A DNA stretch of 64,000 nt from Phycisphaerae bacterium (GTDB taxonomy: Bacteria > Planctomycetota > Phycisphaerae > Phycisphaerales > SM1A02), in the NCBI GenBank assembly GCA_002716385.1, contig PBAX01000008.1:101182-165181 (forward strand), in the 5' to 3' direction. Below the pieces are notes generated by a model. It made no database searches. It was given only the letters and a program-made list of their open reading frames with translations, and had not been told where the DNA came from. This document shows positions 53,247-62,405 of this stretch, piece by piece. Every line of letters begins with the position of its first letter. Within the stretch, counting starts at the first letter, position 1. The position numbers were made by a program, and so were the translations under genes.

Positions 53247-54494
53247 ATGTCGAATTCCCAACAACAAGACCCCAGCGGATCTCCACTTGAGGAGCTGCAT
53301 CGAATTGATTCGATGAACAACCCGTTGGATCTCGAAGAGTCGAAGCAGGCGGATCGGCCTGGCGCTGCAACCGGCGACCCTCATGGAAGACTCGAACTCG
53401 AATATCTTCCATGGGGAGGCGAGACCCCGGAAGGCCAGCCTCTCTGTCGCGTGCTGGCTACCTGCGGTTGGGTTGAACTTGAATATGCCATCATGCGTCG
53501 GGGCTGCGGCATGCTCGATCAGCCCAATCGAGGAACCATTGTTCTATCTGGAGCCGACCGTCAGGACCTACTTGAAAGCATGGTGACACAGGGTCTGTCG
53601 GGATTATCGACGACTTCAGCGAGAACGTCATTCCTCACCGATCGCAAAGGTCGTGTCCAGGCCGATCTTCTGATTGCAGCCATGGAGGACAGTATTCTGA
53701 TCGATGTCGACATCAATCAGGCTGATCTTGTTACAACGATTCTTTCCGATCATGTGTTCACCGAAGATGTCGAAGTGCGGAATGCGACCTCGGACTGGTA
53801 TCGGATTGGATTACACGGTCCCGAAGCGGAATCGCTTCTTGGTTCATTTGGTGAGACACCCGAGTCTCGGCTTGACGCAGCGTCTCTGGACATCGGCGGC
53901 ATCGCGGCACTGGCAGTCCGGCGGGATCAGGTGGCGGCTCCCGGATTCGATCTTTTTCTTTCCAGATCCGAAGTCCGCACTGCATGGGAGACCATTCGTT
54001 CCATAGGTTCAACCAGAGGCATACGAGCGAGGACCGTTGGCTGGTATGCCTTCAATGCCGCGAGAATTGAAGGTGGCACGCCCTTCTTCAACATCGATTT
54101 CGCCTCGACCAATCTGCCTCATGAAAGCAGTCTCATCGAATCGAGAGTCAGTTTCACAAAGGGGTGCTATCCGGGTCAGGAGATCGTCGCCAGGATGCAG
54201 CATCTCGGTGCGCCCAAGCAAGCTCTGAGGGGACTTCGCATACATGCCGATGCGCTTCCCGTCGCCGGTACCCAGGTCTTCGCTGCTGAAGATGAAACAC
54301 TGGCGGAGCAGGTCGGGGTCATCACGTCCAGCACGATCAGCCCGTTGTCCGGGGCGGCGCCGATCGCCATAGCCATGTTGAAGAAGCGAGTCGTGGAAAC
54401 GGGTTCGAAGGTTCGCATCCATGCCGAAGGCATTGCCTGCGAGGCCGTCGTCTGTGATCTGGACAGCCTCGTCTCCATCGGAGAACAGTCGTGA
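53247..54494 (+). CDS. ygfZ: YgfZ/GcvT-domain folate-binding protein
   Basis: A 415-aa protein of the YgfZ family, which uses folate and supports repair or assembly of Fe-S enzymes, including MiaB. The hallmark KGCYPGQEIVARMQHLG is at about residues 308-324, and the fold matches GcvT (IVLSGADRQDLLESMVTQGL, ASFLTDRKGRVQADLL-like). The first 50 residues are polar and not family-like; ATG at codon 23 may be the true start. A 52-codon gene begins inside its stop codon. miaB is elsewhere in the window, at 60.5 kb. Confidence 0.88.
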   Translation: MSNSQQQDPSGSPLEELHRIDSMNNPLDLEESKQADRPGAATGDPHGRLELEYLPWGGETPEGQPLCRVLATCGWVELEYAIMRRGCGMLDQPNRGTIVLSGADRQDLLESMVTQGLSGLSTTSARTSFLTDRKGRVQADLLIAAMEDSILIDVDINQADLVTTILSDHVFTEDVEVRNATSDWYRIGLHGPEAESLLGSFGETPESRLDAASLDIGGIAALAVRRDQVAAPGFDLFLSRSEVRTAWETIRSIGSTRGIRARTVGWYAFNAARIEGGTPFFNIDFASTNLPHESSLIESRVSFTKGCYPGQEIVARMQHLGAPKQALRGLRIHADALPVAGTQVFAAEDETLAEQVGVITSSTISPLSGAAPIAIAMLKKRVVETGSKVRIHAEGIACEAVVCDLDSLVSIGEQS

Positions 54495-54649
54495 ACATGA
54501 TGCACTCCATGTCCCGTCTGGCACAATCGGGACTCGAGCCCGCCACGGGTTCGGAAATCATGCTTCTCGTTCTTGGCGGCATTCTCACGCTTGTGGTCGG
54601 GGTTGGACTCATAGTGTTCTTCATCACAAAGCAGATGAGAGACGAGTGA
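54491..54649 (+). CDS. small single-helix membrane protein coupled to ygfZ
   Basis: A 52-aa frame starting at GTG 54491 (overlapping the ygfZ stop as GTGA) or at ATG 54497. One strong transmembrane helix (MLLVLGGILTLVVGVGLIVF) is flanked by a polar N-terminus and a short charged tail (TKQMRDE). The overlap with ygfZ and the clean hydrophobic segment support a real gene. Function unknown; no homologue recognised. Confidence 0.55.
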   Translation: MNMMHSMSRLAQSGLEPATGSEIMLLVLGGILTLVVGVGLIVFFITKQMRDE

Positions 54650-54693
54650 CGACCCTCCTCATGGAGGTGGAACTGGTTCTCGTGTCCATCCGT

Positions 54694-54699
54694 TAGGAT
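54694..54699 (+). promoter_or_regulatory. -10 box TAGGAT of a probable leaderless start
   Basis: TAGGAT ends 7 bases before ATG 54707 of the HMG-CoA lyase gene. Confidence 0.4.
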
Positions 54700-54706
54700 T
54701 CCATAG

Positions 54707-55606
54707 ATGACATTGCCAGCACGAATTCATTTGACTGAAGTTGGTCCACGCGACGGACTCCAGAATGAGCCTGAGAATATTTCGGCATCGACCAAGATCG
54801 ATTTCATCAATCGACTGTCGGAAAGCGGTCTTTCCGAGATCGAGGCGACTGCCTGCGTCAGTCCCAAGTGGGTGCCTCAGCTTGCAGATGCCGTCGAAGT
54901 CCTCAAGGGCATCCGAAGGCGGGAAGGCGTGGTCTATTCAGCTCTGGTTCCCAATCTCGAGGGTTGGCAGAGGGCCAGTGACGCCGGTGTCGACAAGATC
55001 TCTGTGTTTACGGCGGCCAGTGAGACCTTCAGTCAGAAGAACACGAATGGATCGATCGACGAGACCATCAATCGCTTTGTACCGGTGGTTTCTTCCGCCC
55101 ATGATGCTGGATGTCCGGTCAGGGCATATGTCAGTTGCATCACGGTTTGTCCATATGAGGGTCGGACTCAACCCTCGCAGGTGGCTTCAGTCGTTCGAAG
55201 CCTGCTCGACATCGGCATCGATGAGATCGATCTTGGAGATACGGTGGGTGCGGCCACACCAGCGGACATGGACTCCATTCTGTCTGAGGTGGGCCAGCTG
55301 CTGCCGGTCCAGAGTCTTGTGATGCATCTTCATGACACTCGAGGCATGGCGGCAGCCAGTTGCCTCCGGGCCATGCAACTGGGTGTCCACCGATTCGATG
55401 CCTCGTGTGGCGGTTTGGGAGGTTGTCCCTATGCACCTGGCGCTTCAGGGAACATGGCAACTGGTGATCTGCTCTATCTGTGCGAGGGCCTTGGTATTGA
55501 AACAGGTGTTGATCGTTCGATCATCGTTGACGCCGGGCGGATCATCGAATCTGCCATAGGCAGGCCACTGTCAGGCCGCCTATACCGGACGGAATCGTCG
55601 CTGTAG
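54707..55606 (+). CDS. hydroxymethylglutaryl-CoA lyase
   Basis: A 299-aa TIM-barrel DRE-type aldol lyase that cleaves 3-hydroxy-3-methylglutaryl-CoA to acetoacetate and acetyl-CoA, the last step of leucine breakdown. Motifs: EVGPRDGLQNEP (residues 11-22, with the catalytic Arg-Asp), MHLHDTRGMAAA (metal His), and the signature DASCGGLGGCPYAPGASGN with the active-site Cys. Length is normal. Other leucine genes are not adjacent. It converges on the GGDEF gene 16 bases later. Confidence 0.93.
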   Translation: MTLPARIHLTEVGPRDGLQNEPENISASTKIDFINRLSESGLSEIEATACVSPKWVPQLADAVEVLKGIRRREGVVYSALVPNLEGWQRASDAGVDKISVFTAASETFSQKNTNGSIDETINRFVPVVSSAHDAGCPVRAYVSCITVCPYEGRTQPSQVASVVRSLLDIGIDEIDLGDTVGAATPADMDSILSEVGQLLPVQSLVMHLHDTRGMAAASCLRAMQLGVHRFDASCGGLGGCPYAPGASGNMATGDLLYLCEGLGIETGVDRSIIVDAGRIIESAIGRPLSGRLYRTESSL

Positions 55607-55622
55607 CAGCCACCGGTTTTCT

Positions 55623-56969
55623 TCAGACAGGGGGGCCCGTCGGTGACGGTGGTGTGTCGTCTTCCCGTGTGAAGGAGGCACCTGGTCCGATCGTGAGGAA
55701 ATTCTTGCCTCGACGCTTCGATTCGAGCGCCCGCTGATCCGCGACGTGAAGAAGGCCTGCTGGGTCGGAGGCGTCCCAGGGATAGGAGGCCAGACCGCCC
55801 GAGACACTCAATGTGCCGGGTGCCTGAAGTCCAAGTCTCGGGAACCGCATGCGTCCGATCTGGGCCTGGAATCGTCTGGCGATCTTCTCCACCGAATCGG
55901 GATGCGTGGAACCTGCCGAACGTGGCGCCTCGAGGTCCGCGAACACGACGGCGAACTCGTCTCCGCCGATTCGGCATACCCGATCGCCGTTTCGAATGAC
56001 CGATCCAAGAAGTCGTATGGTTTCCCGGAGGATGATGTCTCCGGCATCATGTCCGAAGTGATCGTTGAAACTCTTGAAATCATCGATGTCAAAGACCATG
56101 ACGGTCAACTGTCGTCGCAGGCGTTTCGATTCCTCGATGCTTTCCGAGAGGAAGTGATTCAGATACCGCCGATTCCATGCGCCGGTGAGTTCATCCCGAT
56201 AGGCCATCTGACGCAAGGTTGATTGCGCGTCTTCGAGCGCGAGCCAGCGAGCCAGCCAGTTGGCCCATGGCCTCAGATCGTCAGCTGCAGTCTGGCCTGC
56301 GAAGAGGTGGCCGAATGTCTTTCCGCCGAATCGGACGGGGGTGCTTGTGGGCTTTTCCTGCTCAAGGAGCTGGAGATCTGAAATGCCTGTCTGCTGGGTG
56401 ATGATGTGGACGGCTCGCTCACGCATCTGCTTCGGTGAATACAACAACGCTTCGACGAGATCGGTGTCCCCGAATCCGCCATCGCTGCTGTCAGGTGTGA
56501 CTGGAATCCACGATTCCTGATCGAGGGAGGGCTCCGGCAACTGTGGATCGGCGGTTCCTTCCGCGTTTGCGGGTTTCGGTACGGCATCGTTGGGTGTTGC
56601 CTGCGCAGGGGTCATCCGCCCATCGAGGAGGTCGAGAATGCTCTTCGTATCGACGGGTCGGGCGACCTGAAAATCAACGTGAGCCTGTATCTCCGAGACC
56701 GGTGGTTCATCGACCACGGCGACTATCTGCACGGTGGGATCGAGGCGTCTGATTGAGTCGGCCGCTCGAACCAGATCGACGATGTCATCGAATTTGGCCA
56801 TGGAGATGAGGATGGCTTCGATTGGACTGGAGGCGGGTGCAACGGCAACTTCCCCAAGTGCCTCGAACACGTTGGCAACCACCTGTGGACCATCACCGTC
56901 CGATTGGAACATCGTTCCTATGGACAGCAGTCGACGCCGGCTTGATCGACTGGAGGGTGCCCTGGTCAT
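55623..56969 (-). CDS. diguanylate cyclase (GGDEF) with atypical N-terminal receiver-like domain
   Basis: A 448-aa protein. The C-terminal GGDEF domain (about 260-430) is intact: YRDELTGAWNRRYLNHFL, metal Asp in VMVFDIDDFKSFNDHFG, and active site CRIGGDEFAVVF. The Arg of a product-inhibition site (RxxD) is not obvious. The N-terminal 120 residues follow a receiver-like alternation but lack the phosphoacceptor Asp at the expected place. A Pro/Asp-rich linker is at about 120-175. It should make c-di-GMP. The start overlaps the upstream gene by 4 bases. Confidence 0.88.
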   Translation of the reverse strand: MTRAPSSRSSRRRLLSIGTMFQSDGDGPQVVANVFEALGEVAVAPASSPIEAILISMAKFDDIVDLVRAADSIRRLDPTVQIVAVVDEPPVSEIQAHVDFQVARPVDTKSILDLLDGRMTPAQATPNDAVPKPANAEGTADPQLPEPSLDQESWIPVTPDSSDGGFGDTDLVEALLYSPKQMRERAVHIITQQTGISDLQLLEQEKPTSTPVRFGGKTFGHLFAGQTAADDLRPWANWLARWLALEDAQSTLRQMAYRDELTGAWNRRYLNHFLSESIEESKRLRRQLTVMVFDIDDFKSFNDHFGHDAGDIILRETIRLLGSVIRNGDRVCRIGGDEFAVVFADLEAPRSAGSTHPDSVEKIARRFQAQIGRMRFPRLGLQAPGTLSVSGGLASYPWDASDPAGLLHVADQRALESKRRGKNFLTIGPGASFTREDDTPPSPTGPPV

Positions 56970-57499
56970 GGTTGGTCCGGCTCTTCAGTGGGTGCACCGA
57001 AGTCCTTCTGTTCCTGCAGCAGCATGGCGACTTCTTCGCGGGAGAGCGGTTCCGGTGAGAATTGCTCGTCTCCGGGATGAAAGACCAGAGCGGGTGGATT
57101 GTCCGTTGCCTGTGTAACAGATGTGAGCTCTTCGCCTTGGATCTGGGCAGCGGCACGTGCAGCATCGTTGAGGGGTTCCAGAGAATGGTTCTGCGCCGAC
57201 CAGATGGGGATGTCTGGAACATGTCTGTTCATGGCGGTTCGCATGGCGTCAACGTCATCGACTTCCGGATGTGAAAGGATGACCAGACCAGGTGTCAGGC
57301 CGGAGTAGGTCTGCCATGCAGCGCGGAGTTGCAGTTCCCTTCTGGCGAGGCAGGCCTCGGCCATTGCCATCCGCGGATCATGTTCGATGCGTGGGGACCA
57401 GCCCTGTTCGGACAAGACGGCATGCAGCCTTGAATCGACTTGACGATCCATGGGCGCGAGTACGACGCATGTCAACATGTCACCGAGTGGTTCGCTCAT
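56966..57499 (-). CDS. receiver-like protein upstream of the diguanylate cyclase
   Basis: About 177 aa from ATG 57499 (TTG 57511 is an alternative). The first 120 residues show a beta-alpha pattern like a response-regulator receiver (LTCVVLAPMDRQVDSRLHAV, PGLVILSHPEVDDVDAMRTA), but no phosphoacceptor Asp is at the end of strand 3, where VILSHPE is found. The acidic, Gln-rich C-terminal tail is probably disordered. The 4-base overlap with the GGDEF gene suggests a partner or regulator of c-di-GMP synthesis. Confidence 0.65.
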   Translation of the reverse strand: MSEPLGDMLTCVVLAPMDRQVDSRLHAVLSEQGWSPRIEHDPRMAMAEACLARRELQLRAAWQTYSGLTPGLVILSHPEVDDVDAMRTAMNRHVPDIPIWSAQNHSLEPLNDAARAAAQIQGEELTSVTQATDNPPALVFHPGDEQFSPEPLSREEVAMLLQEQKDFGAPTEEPDQP

Positions 57500-57692
57500 C
57501 TCTTCTTTCAACCGATGTAATGCAGGATCAGAGGGCCGCCTGCAGGGTCATGTCAGTCCACTCCTCGTGTCTCAAGTGTATCCCAGCCCTGCCTGAGAGC
57601 CACCGAAAGACTTGGATTCAGCATCATTAGAGACTGGAAATCCATGTGAAGAGTGGACTATTCCCACTCCTGAGTACGACAGGGGTGTCCAT

Positions 57693-58829
57693 TCAACGTT
57701 TCAGAAGGACGGAAACCACGGTTTCAGCCGCTTCTGGGCGAGCCTGACGTATCAAGGCCTCGGACATCGCCTTCAAGGAATCGGAGTCTTGAAAGGTGTT
57801 CAGCAACAGCTGGCCGACATCTCTGGCGGTGGCCTCGTCATCGCGATCCTGCACGATGTGGCTTCCACCCGCTTCCACAAGCGGTTCAGCATTATGTACC
57901 TGGTGCTGGTCACGATGATGCGGGTACGGCAGGAATATGGCGGGTACCGCATTAGCCTGGATCTCCGCGACGGAGTTGGCGCCTGCTCTGGAAACGGTCA
58001 GTGACGCTGCTCCCCAGGCAAGCCCCATGTCGTGCATGAAAGGCCGCACCTCCGCCTTGATTCCTGCAGATGCGTAGAGTTGCTGCAATTCTTCCTGCGA
58101 TTGCTGGCCACTGAGATGAATCACTTGAAATTGCCGCATCGGTTCCGGGAATTCCTCAATGAGACGGGACATCAGTCGGTTGAGGCTTGATGCCCCCTGT
58201 GATGCACCGGTGATCAGCAGCGTCGGTCGATCAGGATCCAGTCCGAGTTCTAGTCGACAGTGAGACTTCGAGCCCGATGCCATGGCGGCGGAACGGATTG
58301 GAAGGCCCGTTGTCATGGAGGCGAATCCAGTTTGAACCGTATCGACCGCACTCAGGACAACATCGGCTTTTCTCGCGATCTGTCGATTGGCCTTGCCCGG
58401 GATGCGATCCAGATTGAGGAGAACGATCCTCCCGTCGAATCCCTTGATTCCCCCGGACCTTCTCGCCTTGAGGATGCCCGGCATAACGGATGCCGCAACG
58501 AAGCCTCCAAGTGCGAGGACCCCGTCGAATTTCTGCGTCTTCATCAATTCGAGAACATCCGTGGTGCAGTGTCTGATTCCACGGAGGCACCTCCAAAGTC
58601 CTAGTGGTCTCGTGCTGAAAGGTCGAGCAGGCATGCTCTGAAACGAGACGCATCCGCCTTCGAGCATCGATCGATCGATGGCTCGTTCGGAGCACAGCAC
58701 ATGGCATCTTCCACCGATGCTGGCGATGGATTCCGCAATGGCCAGCCCGGGGCTGATGTGTCCGCCCGATCCGCCACCGATGATCAATATGTTCGGGCCT
58801 TGATCGATCTGGTTCGAGATGCTCGTCAT
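57693..58829 (-). CDS. murG: UDP-N-acetylglucosamine transferase MurG
   Basis: A 378-aa GT-B glycosyltransferase that adds GlcNAc to lipid I, forming lipid II, on the inner face of the membrane. The N-terminal lipid-site motif is ILIIGGGSGGHISPGLAIAE, with a second G loop at VLALGGFVAASVMPGI. The UDP-GlcNAc site has LLITGASQGASSLNRL and SRAGANSVAEIQANAVPAIF. The ATG overlaps the ftsW stop by 4 bases. This supports that the organism makes peptidoglycan. Confidence 0.94.
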   Translation of the reverse strand: MTSISNQIDQGPNILIIGGGSGGHISPGLAIAESIASIGGRCHVLCSERAIDRSMLEGGCVSFQSMPARPFSTRPLGLWRCLRGIRHCTTDVLELMKTQKFDGVLALGGFVAASVMPGILKARRSGGIKGFDGRIVLLNLDRIPGKANRQIARKADVVLSAVDTVQTGFASMTTGLPIRSAAMASGSKSHCRLELGLDPDRPTLLITGASQGASSLNRLMSRLIEEFPEPMRQFQVIHLSGQQSQEELQQLYASAGIKAEVRPFMHDMGLAWGAASLTVSRAGANSVAEIQANAVPAIFLPYPHHRDQHQVHNAEPLVEAGGSHIVQDRDDEATARDVGQLLLNTFQDSDSLKAMSEALIRQARPEAAETVVSVLLKR

Positions 58830-59971
58830 GCTGGGACCGGCTGCATTGACACAGGTGACCGCTCAAACTCGTTCATGTTCGAACGGTCGATGGCGGCCAG
58901 CAGACCTATGAAGAAGCCCATCATGAGCCAGCCGGTGCCGCCGGAGGAAAGTAGAGGCAATGCGATGCCCTTGGTTGGCGCCAGACCGGTGACGACCATG
59001 AGATTCACGATGGCCTGTACCGAAATGGTGAGGAGTATTCCGAATGCGAGCAGGCGATGAAAGACCCTCGTCGTCCCAAGCAAGATCTTCATTCCAGCCC
59101 AGATGAGTGCCATGTACAGGAGCACGACGATCAGACAGCCGGCCATTCCCAGTTCCTCGCAGATGATGGAGAACAGGAAATCGGTGGTGTCTTCGGGCAG
59201 ATATCCGAATTTCTGAACACCATTCCCAAGTCCATGGCCGGTGAGTCCACCCCCCGAGATGGCCGACATCGATTGCAGCACGTGGTAGCCGATGCCACGT
59301 GGATCCGCATATGGATCCATGAACGCCCTCAATCTATCCAGGCGATAGGGATCAGCGAAGAGTGCCGCGACGATGGCGGCACACGCAAACGGCAATGGAA
59401 GGATCGCGTGCTTGACCCTGCAGCCACCGGCGACCAGCATGACCATCCCCACAAGTACGACGACCAGAGCTGTCCCCAGATCCTCAATGCCGATCAAGCC
59501 GCCGATCAGGAACACGATGACGGCGCCCGGGAGCAGGCCGGTTCGAAACCTTTCCAGATTCCGAGCCCGGAACGCACATTGCCAGGCGAGAAAGAGAACC
59601 AGGCTCCACTTGGCTACTTCACTTGGCTGAAAGCCGATTGGACCGATGTCGATCCATCTCTTCGACCCATGAACTTCCCGTCCGATGCCAGGGATCTGCA
59701 CGGCTATCAACAGGAGGATCGAAATACCCAGCAGAGCCATTGGCAACCAGCCACCGGATGGGGGTTCAAGTCGATTCAAGGGCATCAACATGCCGGCGAT
59801 GAGGGCCAGCAGGGCGAGCAGGGCCAGAATGGTCGTCCTGCTCATCAGCATGCCTGAGAGCACGGCTGGATTTTCCCGTCCAACAGTAAGCCCTGCTGAG
59901 TGTACGGCGATTGCCCCAAGCACCAGCAGGCCTGTAACGATCAAAAGCAATGCCTGCCAAGGCCGCATCAT
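58826..59971 (-). CDS. ftsW: FtsW/RodA/SpoVE-type peptidoglycan glycosyltransferase
   Basis: A 381-aa SEDS-family membrane glycosyltransferase with about ten transmembrane helices that polymerises lipid II. Family signatures are present: GSKRWIDIGPIGFQPSEVAK in the large loop, GIEDLGTALVVVLVGMVMLV, and the C-terminal GIALPLLSSGGTGW. The catalytic Asp is expected in the DPYADPRGIGYHVLQSMSAI loop region. It sits directly before murG, the common ftsW-murG order of division clusters, but the rest of the cluster is not in the window. Confidence 0.93.
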   Translation of the reverse strand: MMRPWQALLLIVTGLLVLGAIAVHSAGLTVGRENPAVLSGMLMSRTTILALLALLALIAGMLMPLNRLEPPSGGWLPMALLGISILLLIAVQIPGIGREVHGSKRWIDIGPIGFQPSEVAKWSLVLFLAWQCAFRARNLERFRTGLLPGAVIVFLIGGLIGIEDLGTALVVVLVGMVMLVAGGCRVKHAILPLPFACAAIVAALFADPYRLDRLRAFMDPYADPRGIGYHVLQSMSAISGGGLTGHGLGNGVQKFGYLPEDTTDFLFSIICEELGMAGCLIVVLLYMALIWAGMKILLGTTRVFHRLLAFGILLTISVQAIVNLMVVTGLAPTKGIALPLLSSGGTGWLMMGFFIGLLAAIDRSNMNEFERSPVSMQPVPA

Positions 59972-60039
59972 GCCTACAACATCGGTTCAGGGCCTGCTCT
60001 GGCTGGAGAACCATGTGAATTGGCCCTCTCGTTCAACTG

Positions 60040-60246
60040 TCATTGCACGGTGTTCACTCGAGCTTGTGACCGGGCGAAACTGGTTTTCACGGCAGCGTCA
60101 CTCGGGGTGCTCAGGGAGACCTCTTTCGAGCTGGAAACAGGCTTCAGGGCCTGAGTCTTCTGGGCTGTTTCCAGAGAACGTGAGGCCTCGCAACCCATCA
60201 GGCTGGTGAGGGTGGTAGTCGTCAGGATGATGAGGAGGTATTTCAT
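60040..60246 (-). CDS. small putative lipoprotein
   Basis: A 68-aa product with a lipoprotein signal (LLIILTTTTLTSLMGC, modified Cys at residue 19) and a short Ser/Thr/Lys-rich mature part without domains. No good Shine-Dalgarno sequence is seen. It lies 68 bases upstream of ftsW on the same strand. The lipobox is the main support for a real gene. Confidence 0.5.
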   Translation of the reverse strand: MKYLLIILTTTTLTSLMGCEASRSLETAQKTQALKPVSSSKEVSLSTPSDAAVKTSFARSQARVNTVQ

Positions 60247-60499
60247 GCAAGAGGCTCTATCGGCGGCATCCTAGCGTCGAGTTTGAGAGTTCGTTGGATG
60301 TCCGCCTCTTCTCCACTGAGACGGCTCAAATGGGGGTTCTTGCGGGTTCTGTGGTCTGAATTCAAGGTTCTCTTCAAGGAAGAACCCTCTACGAATAGAC
60401 GCCCAGCGGGGTTCTCGGAAATATAGCTCGATCATCCCTTCTGCCCATGCTGCGAGTTCATGAAGTCCAGGTTTCGATGGTCAGCCCAAGGGCGGTACC

Positions 60500-62095
60500 A
60501 TGACGGGTTCGATGATCGATCTCACCATCAATCAGGGCAGCCACGGGCCAGCGGTCTATCTGAGGACATTTGGTTGTCAGATGAACGAACTGGACAGTGA
60601 GTTGGTCCGCGGCCATCTCAAGGCTTTGGGATACCGGTTCACGGATTCCCGTGACGAGGCTGAAGTGGTGCTCTTCAACACGTGTTCGGTCCGCGAACAG
60701 GCGGAGAACAAGGTCTGGAGCCGACTTGGACAGTTGGGGCAGGAGAAAGCGGATGGTCGACGGGTGATCGTCGGTGTCATGGGCTGCATGGCCGAGCGTG
60801 AAGGCATGGATCTGATGAAGCGGATGCCGCAGGTCGATCTCATGTGTGGTCCGGGTGAATTGGATCGACTGCCGATGCTCATCGACAACGCGATGCATGA
60901 GGATGTCATCGAGTCTTCCGGTCGGGTCGCCTTGCAGGGCAACCGATCGAGGCGATCGACCACTTTGGCGGCAGCTGAGGACGGACTCGAGCAGTTGGAT
61001 CTGTCACGAGCCTTTGATCCGAATCTTGGCGAATCCGGTGGCCGGACGGCTCACGTGCGAATCACACGTGGTTGCAACAAGTTCTGCACCTACTGCGTCG
61101 TTCCCCATACCCGGGGTGCCGAGGTGCATAGGCCCCCTGGCGACATCATCGAGGAATGCCGAAGACTCGCTGATCAGGGGGTTCTCGAGATCACCCTGCT
61201 CGGGCAGACGGTCAATCATTACGTCTACGTGCATGGCGCCGCCGTTGGATCAGACGGCATTGAGAAACCTCAGGTTGGACCGGGTCTGGCAGCCTTTCGT
61301 AGGCCCGATCGAGGGGCCGCGGGGCAACGCGTGACGACCTTCGCTGATTTGCTGCAAGGCATTCACGACGCGGTTCCGTCCATCAAACGTCTCAGATTCG
61401 TCACGAGCTATCCAAGGGATTTTGGTGATGACATCCTGTCCGTGATGCGGGATTGTCCACGTATCTGTCGTTACCTGCATGTTCCTGTTCAGTCGGGATC
61501 AGATCGCATTCTCAAGCTGATGAATCGAGGGTACACGGTCGAGCAGTACGAAGACTTCATTGAGCGTGCCATCTCACATCTTCCGGATGTTTCCATCGCA
61601 GGGGACATCATCGTCGGTTTTCCAACCGAAACAGAGGAGGATTTTCAGATGACCTGCGAGCTCATCGATCGCATCCCCTTCAAGAACAACTTCATCTTCC
61701 GGTACTCACCTCGGCCTGGCACGACCGCCATCGACCGCTTCGAGGATGACGTTCCCGAGGAGATCAAGAAGCGTCGACTGAACGAGCTGCTTGAGATTCA
61801 GGGCAAAGTCAGCGAACGCGTGCATGCCGGCTGGGTCGGCAGGCAGGTCGACGTTTTCGTGGAGAAGGAAGGCCAGACGGCCACTGGGAACTCTGGTCGG
61901 GTGCAACTGGGCTGGCAGCAGCCCAGAGTTCAGGTTTCCGGTCGAACTCAGGGTGATCTGATCACTGTCTTCGATCTACCGGAGGGCTTTGCGGCTGAGG
62001 AAGCCATTGGCCAGATTTTGCCGGTTGAGATCCAATCAGCAGGTCCAAGGTTGCTCAGAGGGAATCTTGTCTGCAGCGAACCATCCATCACCTGA
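60500..62095 (+). CDS. miaB: tRNA-2-methylthio-N6-dimethylallyladenosine synthase MiaB
   Basis: A 531-aa radical-SAM methylthiotransferase that adds a methylthio group to N6-isopentenyl-A37 of tRNA. The N-terminal UPF0004 domain has three Cys for one 4Fe-4S cluster (LRTFGCQMNELDSE, FNTCSVREQAENKV, MGCMAERE). The radical-SAM motif is RGCNKFCTYCVVPHTRG and a TRAM domain is at the C-terminus. About 35 extra residues, polar and Gly-rich, lie between LLGQTVNHY and TTFADLL. GGGCGG before the ATG may serve as ribosome binding site. Confidence 0.94.
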   Translation: MTGSMIDLTINQGSHGPAVYLRTFGCQMNELDSELVRGHLKALGYRFTDSRDEAEVVLFNTCSVREQAENKVWSRLGQLGQEKADGRRVIVGVMGCMAEREGMDLMKRMPQVDLMCGPGELDRLPMLIDNAMHEDVIESSGRVALQGNRSRRSTTLAAAEDGLEQLDLSRAFDPNLGESGGRTAHVRITRGCNKFCTYCVVPHTRGAEVHRPPGDIIEECRRLADQGVLEITLLGQTVNHYVYVHGAAVGSDGIEKPQVGPGLAAFRRPDRGAAGQRVTTFADLLQGIHDAVPSIKRLRFVTSYPRDFGDDILSVMRDCPRICRYLHVPVQSGSDRILKLMNRGYTVEQYEDFIERAISHLPDVSIAGDIIVGFPTETEEDFQMTCELIDRIPFKNNFIFRYSPRPGTTAIDRFEDDVPEEIKKRRLNELLEIQGKVSERVHAGWVGRQVDVFVEKEGQTATGNSGRVQLGWQQPRVQVSGRTQGDLITVFDLPEGFAAEEAIGQILPVEIQSAGPRLLRGNLVCSEPSIT

Positions 62096-62306
62096 TTCGT
62101 ACAGATTGAGATGGGGGGGGAAACGCCTAAAAAGCCCCTTTTAGAGGCTTTAAAGAATGATTTTGGAGGATTTACCCCATCTCATTCGTCTGGAGGCCAT
62201 TTGTAGGGCTTATTTGGGTCGTCAGAAGTGGACGATTTGGACCTCCAAATGGGGGGCTGGAATGTTGGAAGTACTGCACATTCCTGCATTTGGAGGGTTG
62301 ATATGC

Positions 62307-62334
62307 TTGACTCTCACCCCGTGGACGGTATGTT
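62307..62334 (+). promoter_or_regulatory. sigma70-like promoter for the PEP-CTERM-like gene
   Basis: TTGACT (62307-62312), a 16-base spacer and TATGTT (62329-62334). Transcription from here would give a leader of about 360 bases before ATG 62703. Confidence 0.4.
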
Positions 62335-62405
62335 CGGCAAGGTGGCTCGTATCTCTGGGAAGGGGTAGAGCCAAGCGAGATCCCATGCGGCGGTCTGATC
62401 AAGGG

